Of a stretch of 64,000 bases of DNA, positions 27,179 to 40,100 are shown one piece after another. Origin of the DNA: Paraspadella gotoi. Lineage: Eukaryota > Chaetognatha. The stretch is taken from assembly GCA_051294375.1 (NCBI GenBank), contig CM119267.1, positions 19,504,709-19,568,708 of the forward strand. Direction: 5' to 3'. The notes below the pieces were generated by a model, which worked only from the letters and a program-made list of their open reading frames with translations, was not told the origin of the DNA and ran no database searches. The position numbers were made by a program, and so were the translations under genes. Position 1 is the first letter of the stretch; each line of letters opens with the position of its first letter.

Positions 27179-30100
27179 GCAGTTAGAGAAGGGTAGTCAG
27201 AAAGCAGAGAGCTCACGACGGGAAGAGAGTTTGTGGTCTCGGCACTGAAAGGCAGTAGAGACAGACAATTACCAGACCAGACCAGATGTTAACAGACTCG
27301 TAAATATCCTTTGACCCTCGGCTGGCCTCTGATACACAATAGGACCCTCAGCTATCAGACCAGCATACACACCAGAGGACTAGCTACGCCGATCGGCGAA
27401 ACGTTTGATTCCGATGAGCATTATTGCTATGCTCTCTCTCTCGTCATCTCGTCTCTCTCTCCTCTTCGCGTCTCCTCTGAATTATCAGGACGTCTCTCCC
27501 TAATCTCCGGCCTCACTCTCCGCAAGGAATGTTCGGAGAACGGTCTTCATCGCGCTCTCCGCTCACGAACCACCCTTTTAAAACCTCAAGAAAGAGTACA
27601 ACAAACAGAGCATCAAAATGACTCAGCGAGAAGAAGGGAGGAGAGGGGATAGAGGAGAGGAGCAGTATCAGGAGAGGAGAGCACACGGAGGAGAGAGAAG
27701 AGAGGAGATGACGAGAGAGAAGGAAACCATCAAATGACACTTCATCACCAACGAAGAAACAAAGGGCGATAAGGGGAGAAGTCGGAAACCGGTGGACACA
27801 CAAAATCGGCCGAAAAAAAACGAGAAGTCGTCGTCTCTCTCTCTCTCTCTTCTCTCTGTCAAAAATTGGTTTTTTCTCTGCCGGTCGATTATGTAGGCGC
27901 AAGACCGTCTTGTCGTCTCGGCGGGGATGCGATTTGAGACAGAAGAAAACGGAAAATCCGGGTCAAAAAGAAACAAAGAGAATCGATATGGCGAATAGTA
28001 AACGTATAAAACTTGCAGTCATTCGTAGAAAGAAAAGATAACTTTGATCGTAAAGAAATCAAGTGACGTAAGAACGCTTTCAGATACGGCGATCGAAAAT
28101 AACGAACAGCGGGAGAAAGCGACATAAAGAAAAAATACAAAGCGACAAAGCGATTTAATCGGATAATACTACGTCCTTCGGATTCGAATGTATAGCTTCT
28201 CAGACAACTTTATTTGGGCAAAAGTTACGTAAAAACATAAGTCTGGCCGCATATGAATCGCTGTTTAGCGAGAAATTCTAGCCTTGAAGTACTTGTGTTA
28301 AGACTTTTCTTTTCGTTGGCGTTTTTTAAGTTAGAGAGAAAACAAAGTCTATTTGTTTACTAAGAACGGGCCTTATTTAATTCAAATAAAAAGGGAGCAG
28401 GTTACGACACACTATTTTTTTTAAGGTCTAATTACGCCGCCTGATGAAGAAACATGTCCGCAATTTTTTTAAAAAATTATGAATTTAAAGTAAAACCACA
28501 TATTTATAAATCGTTAACATTATTAAACTAAAACAAACTGAGGTCAACCTTACTTTATGCATTGAATCGGCTGCCTTCCTCAACTACCGGTTTGCAGGAA
28601 GCAACTGTCGGTCGAAGGATCGCAAAAAGGTGGCGTCGTATGGCGCCGCAGTTTGTTGCAAAGCCGCAATGGCGCGGGCATGTCCGGCAGCCGGGAGAGG
28701 GCCGGCGCCGCTTCGTGGTGTGAGAACCGGTCCATCGGGGCAGCAGCGCGAGGGGGTACCGTCCGGCGCAAGTCGGCGCGGAAAACACGGAAAGTTGTCT
28801 TATTCTGTGGGCGCGTTGTGAGAGAGAATGAGCGCCCTGGAAGAGATCAATTGTGTGAAGAACAAAGGTGATAGTGTTAGAAGAAGAAAATGAAGAATGT
28901 GAACTGCGGTGAAGAAAGTATCGCATCAGGGAAACACGATATTCATTTTTAAGATTCAAACAAAAATTAATTTATGTGAAAAACCCATACATTCTCTCGG
29001 TACGACTATCAGTATCTTCTACCAACAGAAATAGAAAAATGCTGGAACTAATCCGATTTTCAAGAAAAAGCATACCAAAATTCGAAAGGAAAAGATCTGC
29101 GCAAATCTTTCAACAAAGATGAATATATAACACGATGCAGGTCAAGTTCACAGGATTGATAATACAGTTATCACGGGTCGGATCTCGGACAACCAGCAAA
29201 TACTCAAATCACGGAACACGTCAATCAATCACGGATTGACTAAAATCAGGGGGATCACACGGTGACACACACAAGCTCATCCGACTTTAAACGAACCGAG
29301 AGTAAACCGCGACATGCACTTCGCAAAAGAAGCAAATGACAAACATATTGCTTGAGAGCATTCGTTCAGCCTACTTTGCGGACACGCAACCAATATCGAA
29401 TGCGACAGAAGGAAATAAGTCTGAGGGAGAATAAAGTTTGTTCAATGAAAGAAACTTAATTCGGAACAAAGATTGACGAAAAACGTTCGAAAAAGAATGA
29501 AGGACGAAAAACATGATTGCGAAAATGAAAAAGAGACGAGAGAGCGGCCCACGAATAATAAATCTCCTTGTTTCCTTATGGGTCGTCGGACCAGAAATTC
29601 GCGATTTTCTCACCTCCCTAAACAGCCGAACGTCCCTGCGCGCCGGCAGCCTCTCGCGCTTCTTTTCTCGCTATCGCATGTGGCAGCTGCTTCTCGCGCG
29701 ATGAATCCCACTCCTCGCACCCGCCCGTCTTTCGCGTGCCTCGCGTCATCCACCTTCTCGTCTCTGCCCGCGTCCCGCCGAAGTTCTCGACTGCATGTCC
29801 GTACAGGTCTCTCGCGCACGGCGTCAGAGCATATGGCACGGACGACAGAGAGCAGCGCGCGACGTAGCAACAGCGGCGCTGCGGACGGCGCACTCGCAGC
29901 AGTTCGCCGGTAGAGCCGGTGACTTGCAGTCGCCCTGAGAGGAGTAAGAAATAGTTTTTGCAGTGGTATGATAGACACGTTTTTGAGAGAAGGCGACGAA
30001 GGGGAGGGAAGCAAATGGAATCAAAGAGGAGACGAAATAAGGATTCGGAGTATATAGCAGAAAGGGGAGCATCTATTGAAAAATATTTTTGGCCCAGAGT

Positions 30101-32369
30101 TGCCGCCGTCAGAGAGAGAAGACGGAAGGACGGAAATCCAGCCAGATGGCGAAAATAAATCCACGATTGAGCGTACCCTCGTCGCTCGCGCATTAACAGT
30201 TCGATCACGGTTTAATCAGGAATCGCGATTCTGTTGCGAGTGGATCAGGTCTAATCAGTTAAAAGAGCCTGCGAATACAACACAAAGTATTGATCAAGTA
30301 AAAAGGTACGTGCGACGAGCGAGCGAGCGAGCTCGCTAGAGTACGTACGGATCGTCGGACTGGAAAACTGCTGTCAGATAACACGAGAGAGGGCGGATAT
30401 ATTCTGCACGACAGATCGAGAGTGAGGGAGAGGAGTGACGGGAGAGAGAGAGAGCGCGAGTGCATGTGGATATGTCATGAAGAAAGATGGAGGAGGATTA
30501 GGCCTGTAGACGCGAAGTGAGAGATGAGGCAAGAAGAGAGATATAAGATGAAGTGAGAAGAGATACTGAGATTTAAAGCTAAAGGAGAGAAGAGAAAGTA
30601 AGAGTGGTTGAGAAGCGTAGGAAGAAAGGAATTGAGGAAAGAAAATAAAAGAGAGAACGAGGAAAAGAAGAGAGGAGGAAGAGAAGAGAAAAGACAATGA
30701 GAGAGGGATTAGAGAGTAAAAGAGATAAGAGAGAAAGTGGAGGAGAAGGAGAAAGAATAGGAGGAAGAAGAAAGAAGAGATAAGAAACTAATGGGAGAGG
30801 TAGAGCGAGAATGCTAGATGATAAAGAAGAGCGAGGAAGGGAGAGGAGAGAGAGGAGAGAGGGAGAGAGAGGAAGAGAACACCGAGAAGAGGAAGATGAG
30901 ACCGGAGGACACTATTTCGCGGAAAGAAGAAAAAAAAAAAACTATCCTGAAGGAGAATAGGAGATTTGTGGGGGATAGAAGATGGATGGCAGAGAGGGAG
31001 ATATTAGAGAAGAGAGCGAGGAAAATTAAGAAGATGGAGAGAGTATATGAGGAGAGCAGGAAGAGATAGAATTGAGCACGACATCTAGAGAGAAAGTTGC
31101 GGAGGAGGGAAAGAGTAACGGCACGTGAGGTAAGAGGAGACGATGTTACGAGAGAGGAAGGGTTGCAGTAAAAAAAAAAGAGTGGCGCAGGAGAGAGTCA
31201 AGTAAAAAAGCCATAAGTGACGAAGGCGACTAGTAAATTAGAAACACTATGGAGGATTTATTTATTAATTTTATAAATATATCGGACGGGAAATTTCTTT
31301 AGCATATGAGAAATCTGGAGGAAAGCAAGTCCAAAACGAAGGAGGGAAAGATGAGAGATTGACACCACGAGTATTATTTTTTTTTTTTAATTAGTTATGA
31401 TTATTTATAAGAAGGAGAAAAAAACTATGAGAGAGTAAGGTATCGAGAATTCCGAGTAATAAAAGGGAGCTAGAAGAGACGGCAGAATGGGAAGAACGTA
31501 TGTAAGCGTATTATAAAGGGGGATAAGGTAAAAATTAAAAAGAAGTATTTAGGGAGAGAGATGTACGACGAGAGGGTAAAAGGATATGGAGTACAAGGTT
31601 TTATATTAGGAGAGGATAGAGACACCGCAGGTTGTACACTTTAAAAAGGACTTAATTTTGAAAGAAGAAGTGAACGTAGACAAGAGATGAGAATAGACTA
31701 TATGGGCTCTTTATCCTCTGTGTAATTATTATCGACAGAGAGAAAAAAAAAACTTCGATGTCGCGAACAGGTTATTCGAAGCGCGCTTCGTATCAGGTCG
31801 GCAAAGCAGTAAGACGTTGAGAGAGGGACATTACACTTGTTCATCGCATCAACTCAGAGAGCGCTATTCAAGGCTCAAATTTCCGGTGGGCGGAGAAGAA
31901 GCCGTCTGCTCATGGTACTACAAGGAAAATCGGTCAATATTTTCCAGGTAATCATGCCATCAAAGAGCGAATGTCAGAGAGGAAGTTTTGGACACAGTTT
32001 CAAACTGTCTCAAACTTTTACAGTCCCTTCTCAGCGCTCTCTAGGCGCCGTGCAACTTCGAACTTATACGAATACATGAAGAATATTGGTATGAGGATAA
32101 AATTTGATTCTGAAGACACGAGGTAGAGAAGATTTGCAACGGCTGCGAGCACACACACTCATTCTCGGAACTGATTATCCATCTATCATTCTACACTCAT
32201 GGAGCAATTCGAGAGTCGTCACTATCGAGCAAAACGTCACCAGTTGACCCCAGGAGTTCCTGTCGACAGCGTCGGCGCCGTCGCCGGAAGCCGAAGACGC
32301 CGCTGTCGCCAGCCTCCGTCGCCGATCCGAAGCCTCCACCTCCAATCGATAATATATCGTCTCGGTAGC
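27179..32369. other. Single-copy intergenic region with two CpG-rich patches
   Basis: No gene recognised. 28570-28830 and 29590-29940 are GC- and CpG-rich and could be promoter-proximal or exonic. The second overlaps a 196-codon minus-strand frame (29618-30208) without a domain I know. A good donor (AAAAAG then GTACGTGCG, near 30304) lies downstream of the second patch on the plus strand. 30480-31150 is almost pure purine on the plus strand. I cannot support a coding call. Confidence 0.5.
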
Positions 32370-32974
32370 TCGTTCGGATGGATAAAGGGAAAAAAAAAAC
32401 ACTATTACTTTTTTATTTCATTGGTAAATATTAATCGGGGCGGGAAGGGTAAGATAAAATAAAAATAAGTAAACAAGTTTATTATAATTTTAAAAATTAT
32501 AAAAAAGTAAGACTCTTCATGACGATCGCGAAATCAGTCTTAAACATATGCAAGTAATAGCGTAAAGTGAAAAGTAAAAGTGAGTAAGATAATAACGGTA
32601 ATTCAAATATGTTCTAGCCGCAATGGACTGCTTACTAACGCAGTGCAGTTATATATTTTCTCGTGACATAACATGACGTGACATAACAATGATAAGACGC
32701 GACGATGACATTACTAACAGACTACAATAACTTCTGGTTTATGACACCCACATAAATCGAATATCCGTTTTTATTCCTTATAGTTTTTTGGAATTCCTAA
32801 AGGGGGCCTAGCAGTCCCTTAGATTTGAAGTTTTTTTTCTTAACAAATGAGTAACTAACTATAGCATTTAGGCAAATTAGGCAAATTAGGTAATTATATG
32901 CATTTATCGTAAGTGGGACAGACAGACGAACGATATACCGATGGACCGACAGACCTACCGAAAAGAGATTAATA

Positions 32975-33003
32975 AGTTGCTCCACGATACTTGCGGCGCA
33001 ACT
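32975..33003 (+). repeat. 30-bp palindrome, copy 1 (29 bp, imperfect)
   Basis: Starts AGTTGCTCC and ends GCGGCGCAACT. Relative to the perfect copies it lacks one base and has A for G at two places in the stem. Confidence 0.8.
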
Positions 33004-33796
33004 AAAAAGTTTGAAATTATGGTTCCGTGAAGCATTTTACAACAGACAACACACAACAGCGAGTGAGTGAGAACTCGAAGAGTGCAAAAAAAAAAGAGAA
33101 TTTTAAGGGAGAAAAAGAAGATAGATAAAGCTTGTGATAAATAACATCAGATATGAATCACTGTGTAGTGAAGGGCAAAGAGACATAAAAATATATGGAA
33201 ACTAAAAAGAGTATAAATAAAATAACTACTAGTCTATAAGATTTCGTTACGAGTCAGGGAAACGTAACAAAAATTAAACGAAATGAACCAAATGACAAAC
33301 GTTTTTAACACCAAACGAGCGAAGCACCAACACTAAAAAAAATTAGGAGAAACAAAAGACGCCAACGGGAACGGGAGCCAAAGTGAAGAGAAAATACTTT
33401 GATCTTAGGGAAAAAAATCCAAAAGCGATGGATAAAGGAAGTCGAGGAAAACCGAACTAAGATTCCAATGTGTGTTGAGCCGCAGGTGACCTTTTTTTAT
33501 CACGTGTACATTTCCTGGATGTTCGATACGCACTTCATTTGAAATTCGTCTTTTATTCTTCTCTCTTCTCTTTCGAAACAAAAGGGCGCTAGAGTCGCTT
33601 AGATTTAGGTTCCTTAACGCGATCGAAATTTAAGGTGATTGCGGACTCACAAGGATGAACATATGCACGTAGAGAGTTTTATGGTTCCCACCTTCATACG
33701 CGTATCGAACTATTTATAAAGTAGTAAGTAGTCAGTGGGACCAACAGACGGACAGCAATTGTATACCGACGATCGACTAAAAAAGAAGACTTATAG

Positions 33797-33828
33797 AGTT
33801 GCTCCGCGAGTACTCGCGGCCGCAAACT
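33797..33828 (+). repeat. 30-bp palindrome, copy 2 (32 bp with insertions)
   Basis: Starts AGTTGCTCCGCGAG and continues with TACTCGCGG, then CCGCAAACT. Two extra bases break the right arm. Confidence 0.8.
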
Positions 33829-34494
33829 AAAAAACTCAAACAAGACAAACGAAGACAGCGAGAGAAAGAAATCAACTCAAGACGTAAGAAAAACCGCGAG
33901 AGACCCACAGATGGAGATCGTGGAATATATACTCGTTATTTAAAAAAAAAAAGAAGCAAAATAGCACAGGAGGTGAAAAAAAGGCATTGGACATAAAAAT
34001 AAATGAACAAAGGGGCGATTTGTGTTCAACAATACAATTGAATACAATGGAATACATTGGAACAGTATAACGACGAAATGAACTCTTAACAAAAGAGAAA
34101 AGAGATAACTGGGAAGTAAGACATTAAAACTGTCGAGGCCAAAAGTGCAGCAGACGAAAAAGGGAGTTCAATAAAAGAAAACGTAAGAAAAAAAAGTAAA
34201 CACAACCGAAATTCATAGTAAAATCAAACGTATATTGCAGTTGGAGAGGGCAAAGGGCTCAGCATACCACAACAGAGATAGTCAGTAGACTCAAACCTGA
34301 AACAAATGTAAGTCCCAGGAAAAGTCAAGCATCTCGATCTTCAACAACAAAAACAACAACAACAACAAGCAACAAAAAAAAAAACCCGACGACTCCGAAA
34401 TGAAAACGCACGCTGGCAGAAAAAATGTCGGATCGAAAAAAAAAACAGTAAACAGTGTCTGGACGAATAATAAAAAAAAAACAAAAAAAAAACA
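33829..34494 (+). repeat. Repeat segment P, left-arm copy
   Basis: Matches, as reverse complement, 53610-54340 in the right arm and the palindrome spacer 44452-45104, including the (CAA)n run (TTGTTGTTG in the others) near 34340-34370. No coding capacity. Confidence 0.75.
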
Positions 34495-35640
34495 ACCCCA
34501 AAAAAACATAAAACACGACGCGGCGCAAAAAAAAAAAAAAAGAGAGAGGAAAAAGAATGAAAGACGAAAATAGGACCAGAAGAACGACGGGGATAAAAAT
34601 CGCCCTCCGCGAGAAACGTTTTCAGGACCCAGTTCGGGCGATTGACATGGGGTTGGGGGCGGGGAGGGTAGGATACGGTGACGATGTGGAAAGGGGGGGG
34701 GGGGCGGAGAAGTGGAGGCGAGGCAGGGACCGTGCGGGTGGACGGCGAGGTGGCGAATTTTGGGTTGGAGATGGGGCGCATCGATCGGGGATGGTTGCCC
34801 GTTTCGAATGCTGGGCGAAGATGGGGGAATTTTATTTTTTGGTAAATGTTATAAATACGAAATTTTTGTATTTTTATACCACTCGAATTTTCCAAAGGAG
34901 ATTCAGTAATTTCAAAACAACTTTTTTTTCGTGGTTAAACTGCTTCGTACTTATTGTCGAATAAACACGAAGGAAATTGTAACGGCTTTCCTCATGTCGT
35001 TGTAAAATTAATTTTACCAATCTTGAATTATACTTTTCATTTCCAATCTTTAGAAGTTCAATGGACATTGACAAATAGGCCGGAACAGTTGAAAACTAGA
35101 AGTTCTCTCAAATTAATAATGATAAAGAACTGTTAGAGTATATGAAAAATAAAATAATTAAAATTATCTATTAAAGCGCACGGAGCATAAAGATTATTTT
35201 ATTATAAATATTATTTTTTTGAATTTTCCATTTTTTTTAATGATTCATAGAGCTTAAAAGTATAATAAAGTTATTTACAAATTTTAAAATTTTTTGTTAA
35301 ATGATAAAAATTCTAACATAAAATCATCAATGATGATTGATGATGATGATTTTTTAACGTTTTTTTTCTTTTAATCAATTTCTTGTCAAATTTAAAAAAT
35401 TGAAGTACTAACTTTTATTTAACTTTTCAGCTTTATAGGAATCCGTCTTAAAAACTAATTTTAAAAAAATAATTTTTGTCATTGTTATATATAATAAATA
35501 TTAAAGCTCAGTGCAACAACCCATGAACTAATTCAAAAAGTTGCATTGAAAATCGATTGAGTAATAGAAGGAAAAAAGGAATTTTTTGGAGAGAATTAAA
35601 AGTTATAAAAAAGTGTTCAATTTTGCCCGCCTTATTGGAC
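34495..35640 (+). repeat. Repeat segment Q, first copy
   Basis: From GACGCGGCGCAAAAAA through GGGATAAAAATCGCC, GGGCGATTGACATGGGG, a G-rich stretch and an AT-rich tail ending CGCCTTATTGGACAAG. Repeated in the same direction at 35940-37100 and reversed at 52490-53610. The three differ by many small indels. Confidence 0.8.
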
Positions 35641-35939
35641 AAGATGAGAGAACTTCTAGTTTTCAACCTGTTCCGGCCTATTGTCCAATGTCCATTGAAC
35701 CTTGGCCTAAAGATTGTGAAATCGAAAAGTATAATTCAAGATTGGTAAAATTAATTTTACAACGACATGGAAAGCCGTTACAAATTCCTTCGTGTTTATT
35801 CGACAATAAGTACGAAGCAGTTTAACCCACGAAAAAAAAAGTTGTTTGAAAATTACTGAATCTCCTTTGGGAAAATTCGGGTGGTAAAAAATACAAAATT
35901 TCGTATTTATAAACAATTTACCAAAAAAATTCCCCACAA
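35641..35939 (-). repeat. Inverted partial copy of segment Q
   Basis: From CTTCTAGTTTTCAACC to ACCAAAAAAATTCCCC this is the reverse complement of about 34835-35105. It sits between two direct copies of Q, creating a local inverted repeat absent from the right arm. Confidence 0.8.
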
Positions 35940-37100
35940 AAAAAAACAACCCCAAAAAAAACAGTAAAAACATCCTGACGCGGCGCAAAAAAAAAAAAAA
36001 AGAGAGAGAGAAAAAAATGATAAGGACGAAATAGGGACAGAAGAACGACGGGGATAAAAATCGCCTCCGCGAGAAACGTTTCAAGGACCCAGTTCGGGCG
36101 ATTGACATGGGGTGGGGGCGGGAGGGTCAAGAACGTGACGATGTGGAAAGGGTGGGGGGGGGCGGAAAGTGGAGGCGAGGCAGGACCGTACGGGTGGACG
36201 GCGAGGTGGCGAAATTTTGGGTTGGAGAGTGGGCCATCGATCGGGGATGGTTGCCCGTTTTCGAATGCTGGGCGAAGAGGGGGAATTTTTTTTTTTGGTA
36301 AATGTTATAAATACGAAATTTTTGTATTTTTATACCACTCGAATTTTTCCAAAGGAGATTCAAGTAATTTCAAAAACAACTTTTTTTTTTCGTGGTTAAA
36401 CTGCTTCGTACTTATTGGTCGAATAAACACGAGGAATTTGTAACGGCTTTCCTGTCGTGTAAATTATTACCAATCTTGAATTATACTTTTCGATTTCATC
36501 AATCTTTGCATTCAATGACATTGGACATAATAGGCCGGAACAGTTTGAATAACTAGAAGTTCCTCTCAAATAATAATGATAAAGAACGTTAGAGTATATG
36601 AAATAATAATTAATATTATTTATAAAGCGCACGGAAGCATTTAAAAGATTATTTATTAATATAAATTATTTTTTGAATTTTTCATTTTTTTAATGGATTC
36701 ATAGAGCTTTAAAAGTTAATAGTTATTAATGATTTTTAAATTTTGTAGCAATAAAATTTTTGTAAATATAAAAACTTCATAAAATCATCAATGATATGAT
36801 TATGATGATGATTTTTAAGTTTTTTCTTTTTAATCAATTTCTGTCAAAATTTAAAAAATTGAGTACTAACTTTCATTTAACTTTTCAGCTTATGAATCCG
36901 TTCTTAGAAAACTAATTTTTAAAAAAATAATTTTTGTTCATTGTTATATATTAATAAATATTTAAAAAGTCAGTGCAACAACCCCAATGAACTAATTCAA
37001 AAAGTTGCATTGAAATCGATTGAGTAAAGAGAGAAAAAAGGATTTTTTTGGAGAGAATTAAAAGTTATAAAAAAGGTTCAATTTTGGCCCGCCTATTGGA
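35940..37100 (+). repeat. Repeat segment Q, second copy
   Basis: Direct copy of 34495-35640, continuing at its right end (CGCCTATTGGACAAGGTC) into the reversed 6-kb block. Confidence 0.8.
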
Positions 37101-37109
37101 CAAGGTCTT

Positions 37110-40100
37110 CTTCAACGATCATTTTATCTATTGAACCGGGAATTCTATGAACGCCTTCGTTCACGAACTCATATTGAGACTCACGAACTCCTGGGAGTAA
37201 TTCACGAACTTAGGACTGAGTTTCACAAATTGGGGAGTGAGATCACAAACCCAGACGTGAGTTTCAGGGAAGGGTCCGACGCTTTTAATGACTCCGACCA
37301 ACAAGACTTTTTTTCCTCCGAAGGGAAAGAAGTAATCTGGGGTCACAACCGAGAATCTGCGTTCCTTCTCGTAGGTTGTGTTGGGGAAACTCAACTCGGT
37401 ATGTTTGTTGACGTCTTCGTGTCGTCGTCGTCGTCGTCGTCGTGTCGTTGTTTTTTCATAGCGAATGTCATGTGTGTGTGGTTCGAGCGAAACTAAAAAT
37501 CGAACCACGAATGAATAAAAATAATTCCGTTCTTTTAATTATTCCTCACTGGAAACCACACGCGTTTACTCAGATATAGTTAAATAAAAACACACTCTTG
37601 GATGAAATAAATATAACAATACAAAAAAAAAAACCCATATAAATTATTAATACGATAGCTACTTTCTTTATCTTTGTTTTTTGTACCATTTCTAAATTGA
37701 AAAAAGAAAGACGGTGACCGTAAAGATGACATGAATGAGTATTTATTGTAGCGACTTTTTAAACCCCGTTACGTACAACCAAAAAAGCCAACTTGTTCGA
37801 AACGGAAAGGGATTTAAAAACTGTCTCGATCTAAAGAAACCTGTCGAGCGAAAAAAGCGGCCACAAAACCCGCGCCAGCTACGAAGGGCGTCCGAGCGCG
37901 AATTGGAAAGGGGTCGCGCGATCAACGATCTTTGCGCTCATTCATTCTGAGTTTTCGAGTGTGGGGGGGAAATCTATTCATTATGCGGTTTATCATACCA
38001 GTAATTGATCATTTTGATTTAGATTTAATCATTTGGCTTGATTATTTTTTGGTTTTCGTTGTGTACTAAGGATTTGGATATATACTTGTGTAATTTTGAA
38101 CTGTTTGTTATTTTAGTTTGTACTTTGAGCTGTTAGTTGTTTATTTCAGTTTCAGCTTGCATCGCTTGATTCATTGTTTGTCCGGCGGTCGCTTCATTTG
38201 TCTTCTTCTTTGGGATGGTCACGGTATAGGGCGTGTATAAAACCTTTACCGCGCAATTTTTTTGATCCATGATCAGAAAGGTAGGTAAGAAAAAGGAGTT
38301 CTAAGAAAGGTAAGGTCTAAGTAGGAAAGGAGAAAGTTTTAAGCGCTTAAGGTTAGTAATGGCCTAAGGGGCAAGGCTAAGCTTAAGGCTAAGGCTTAAG
38401 GCTTAAGGCTTAAAGGCTTAAGCGGTAAAACGGATTTAGATAAAAGAAAAACTCGTCTGTGGAAAATATCAATAGTGGTCGGCGTATCATTCGAGGAAAA
38501 TCGATGTTTTAAAGTAAGTCCATATCATAAACGATCCCTAAAAGGAACGATTGCGTGTTAGTAAAACCAGATATTCTTAGCTAATAAAGCATAAGAAGAA
38601 GTATTCATATAATAGAAAACAAATAGACTTCCCTGACAAAAGAAAAGAAAAAAAAACATGGACTCCTGTCCAATTTCGACCTCGAATATACATGTCTCGG
38701 CGACCGGGTATAGTGAGGAAACCTGGGATTGTCGACAGGTGCTCGTTGTCCTGTCGGTTAACGCCGATCTTAAAAGGTTTGGATCTATTATCTCGGCTTC
38801 TGGCAAATCGCCAGGTATTATTAGACATTTCATGAGGATATCCTGAGCATCCGACGTCTGATTTTGTACCGTCATGATTTTGTCCGTACTTCGGTGTTTT
38901 CGTCGATCGATCTTCGGTGACTCGTCGCTTGTCTGAAAGTTTTATCGCCTTATTCGTTGCGTCTTATAGCGTGTCGCCTACTGTTATAGTCTAGCAGTAC
39001 TCGGATCGAATTGCTCATTGCCGTTAAGTATTTTTACGGTCATTGTTTCAGTTTCGATGCGTTCTTGCGCATCCTTGAGCTCGTCTTTTGTATCCGTCGA
39101 TTTTTTTTCCGGCCAGGTCGTTTAGTAGCGTCATTGGTCTTCCTCCGTACGAACTAGCTGTCAGAATCATGTTTTCTTTCATGGCATTTTCGCGTCTCTT
39201 ATTCCCGACTTTATACTAATGCGGACATCAAATTTGTCATCGGGGTTCTGTGGTGATTTAATCGTCTTGGCATCATGAGTCAGAAACTCGCTCTTTTTAT
39301 AACTTTTTTTATCGCTCTTTTCGCTCTTTAGTCTCCTCCTTAACTAGCGCAGAGTCAATTTTGTCATCTTCTTGGATTCTTTGTCCGCCGTCTTTTTCGG
39401 GACATATTTTAATTAGAACTCATCGGAAGTATCGCCGGTGAACTCTTTGTCATCAAAACTGTTTTTTTTATCGATCTTTGCGTACCGTCTTGCTTCCTCC
39501 TTTAGACTAAAGCGCAGACGTTCAATTTTGTCGTCTTCGTTGTCGGGGCGGTCGTTTTTCTTCTCCTTCGTCCGTCGGTCATCGTTCGCAGAAGCGAATA
39601 AAAGGCAGAATAATTCGGGGTCTAATGAAGACCTCCGACAAGAATACGAGAAAAGGGCACGGTACCGCGCGGCGGTGAGGAGATGAAAAAAATAAGGCGG
39701 AAGGTTGGGAAGAGGAGAAAGAGGGAAAATGGGAGGAAGAAGAAAGAAAAAGGAGGAAGGAAATGAGAAAGGAAGAATAAAAGAAACAGAAAAGGAACAG
39801 AGCAATGGGGTAACCGGAGGAAAGATAAAGTGATAAAAAGAAAAGGAAAAGCGGACAAAGGAAACAGCGAAATAACAGAAAACCGAAAAGAACAGCCAAA
39901 GGAAAGACGAACTGGAAAATAAGAAAATGGACAAAAAAAACGACAGGAAGCAAGAACAAAAAGAAAATAGAATAAAGATCAAGAGTAAAAAAAAACCAAG
40001 AACATGGGGCAAAAATAGGAGGAAAAAACTAAGTGACGAACGAATCAGTTAAAATGGGTTAGAAAATAAGCAGAGATAGGACAGCGAAAGAGTCAAAAAA

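Larger units (their letters stand above)
32370..33828 (+). mobile_element. Two tandem units ending in a 30-bp palindrome (Helentron-like)
   Basis: Two diverged units of roughly 820 bp share, in order, a GCCGCA-TCACGTG segment, CGCTAG-CTTAGATTT, GGGACAGACAG-type GACAGA repeats, CTATAGAGTTGC and a 30-bp palindrome (32975-33003 and 33797-33828). GACAGACGG runs just before a terminal GC-rich palindrome, and tandem arrangement, are typical of non-autonomous Helitron-like elements of the Helentron type. No Rep-helicase is present. The region is mirrored at about 54371-55850. Confidence 0.45.

Noticed and set aside
29618-30208. 196-codon minus-strand frame as a gene
   Set aside because: No recognisable domain, signal or exon partners; CpG-rich DNA with few stops could produce it by chance.
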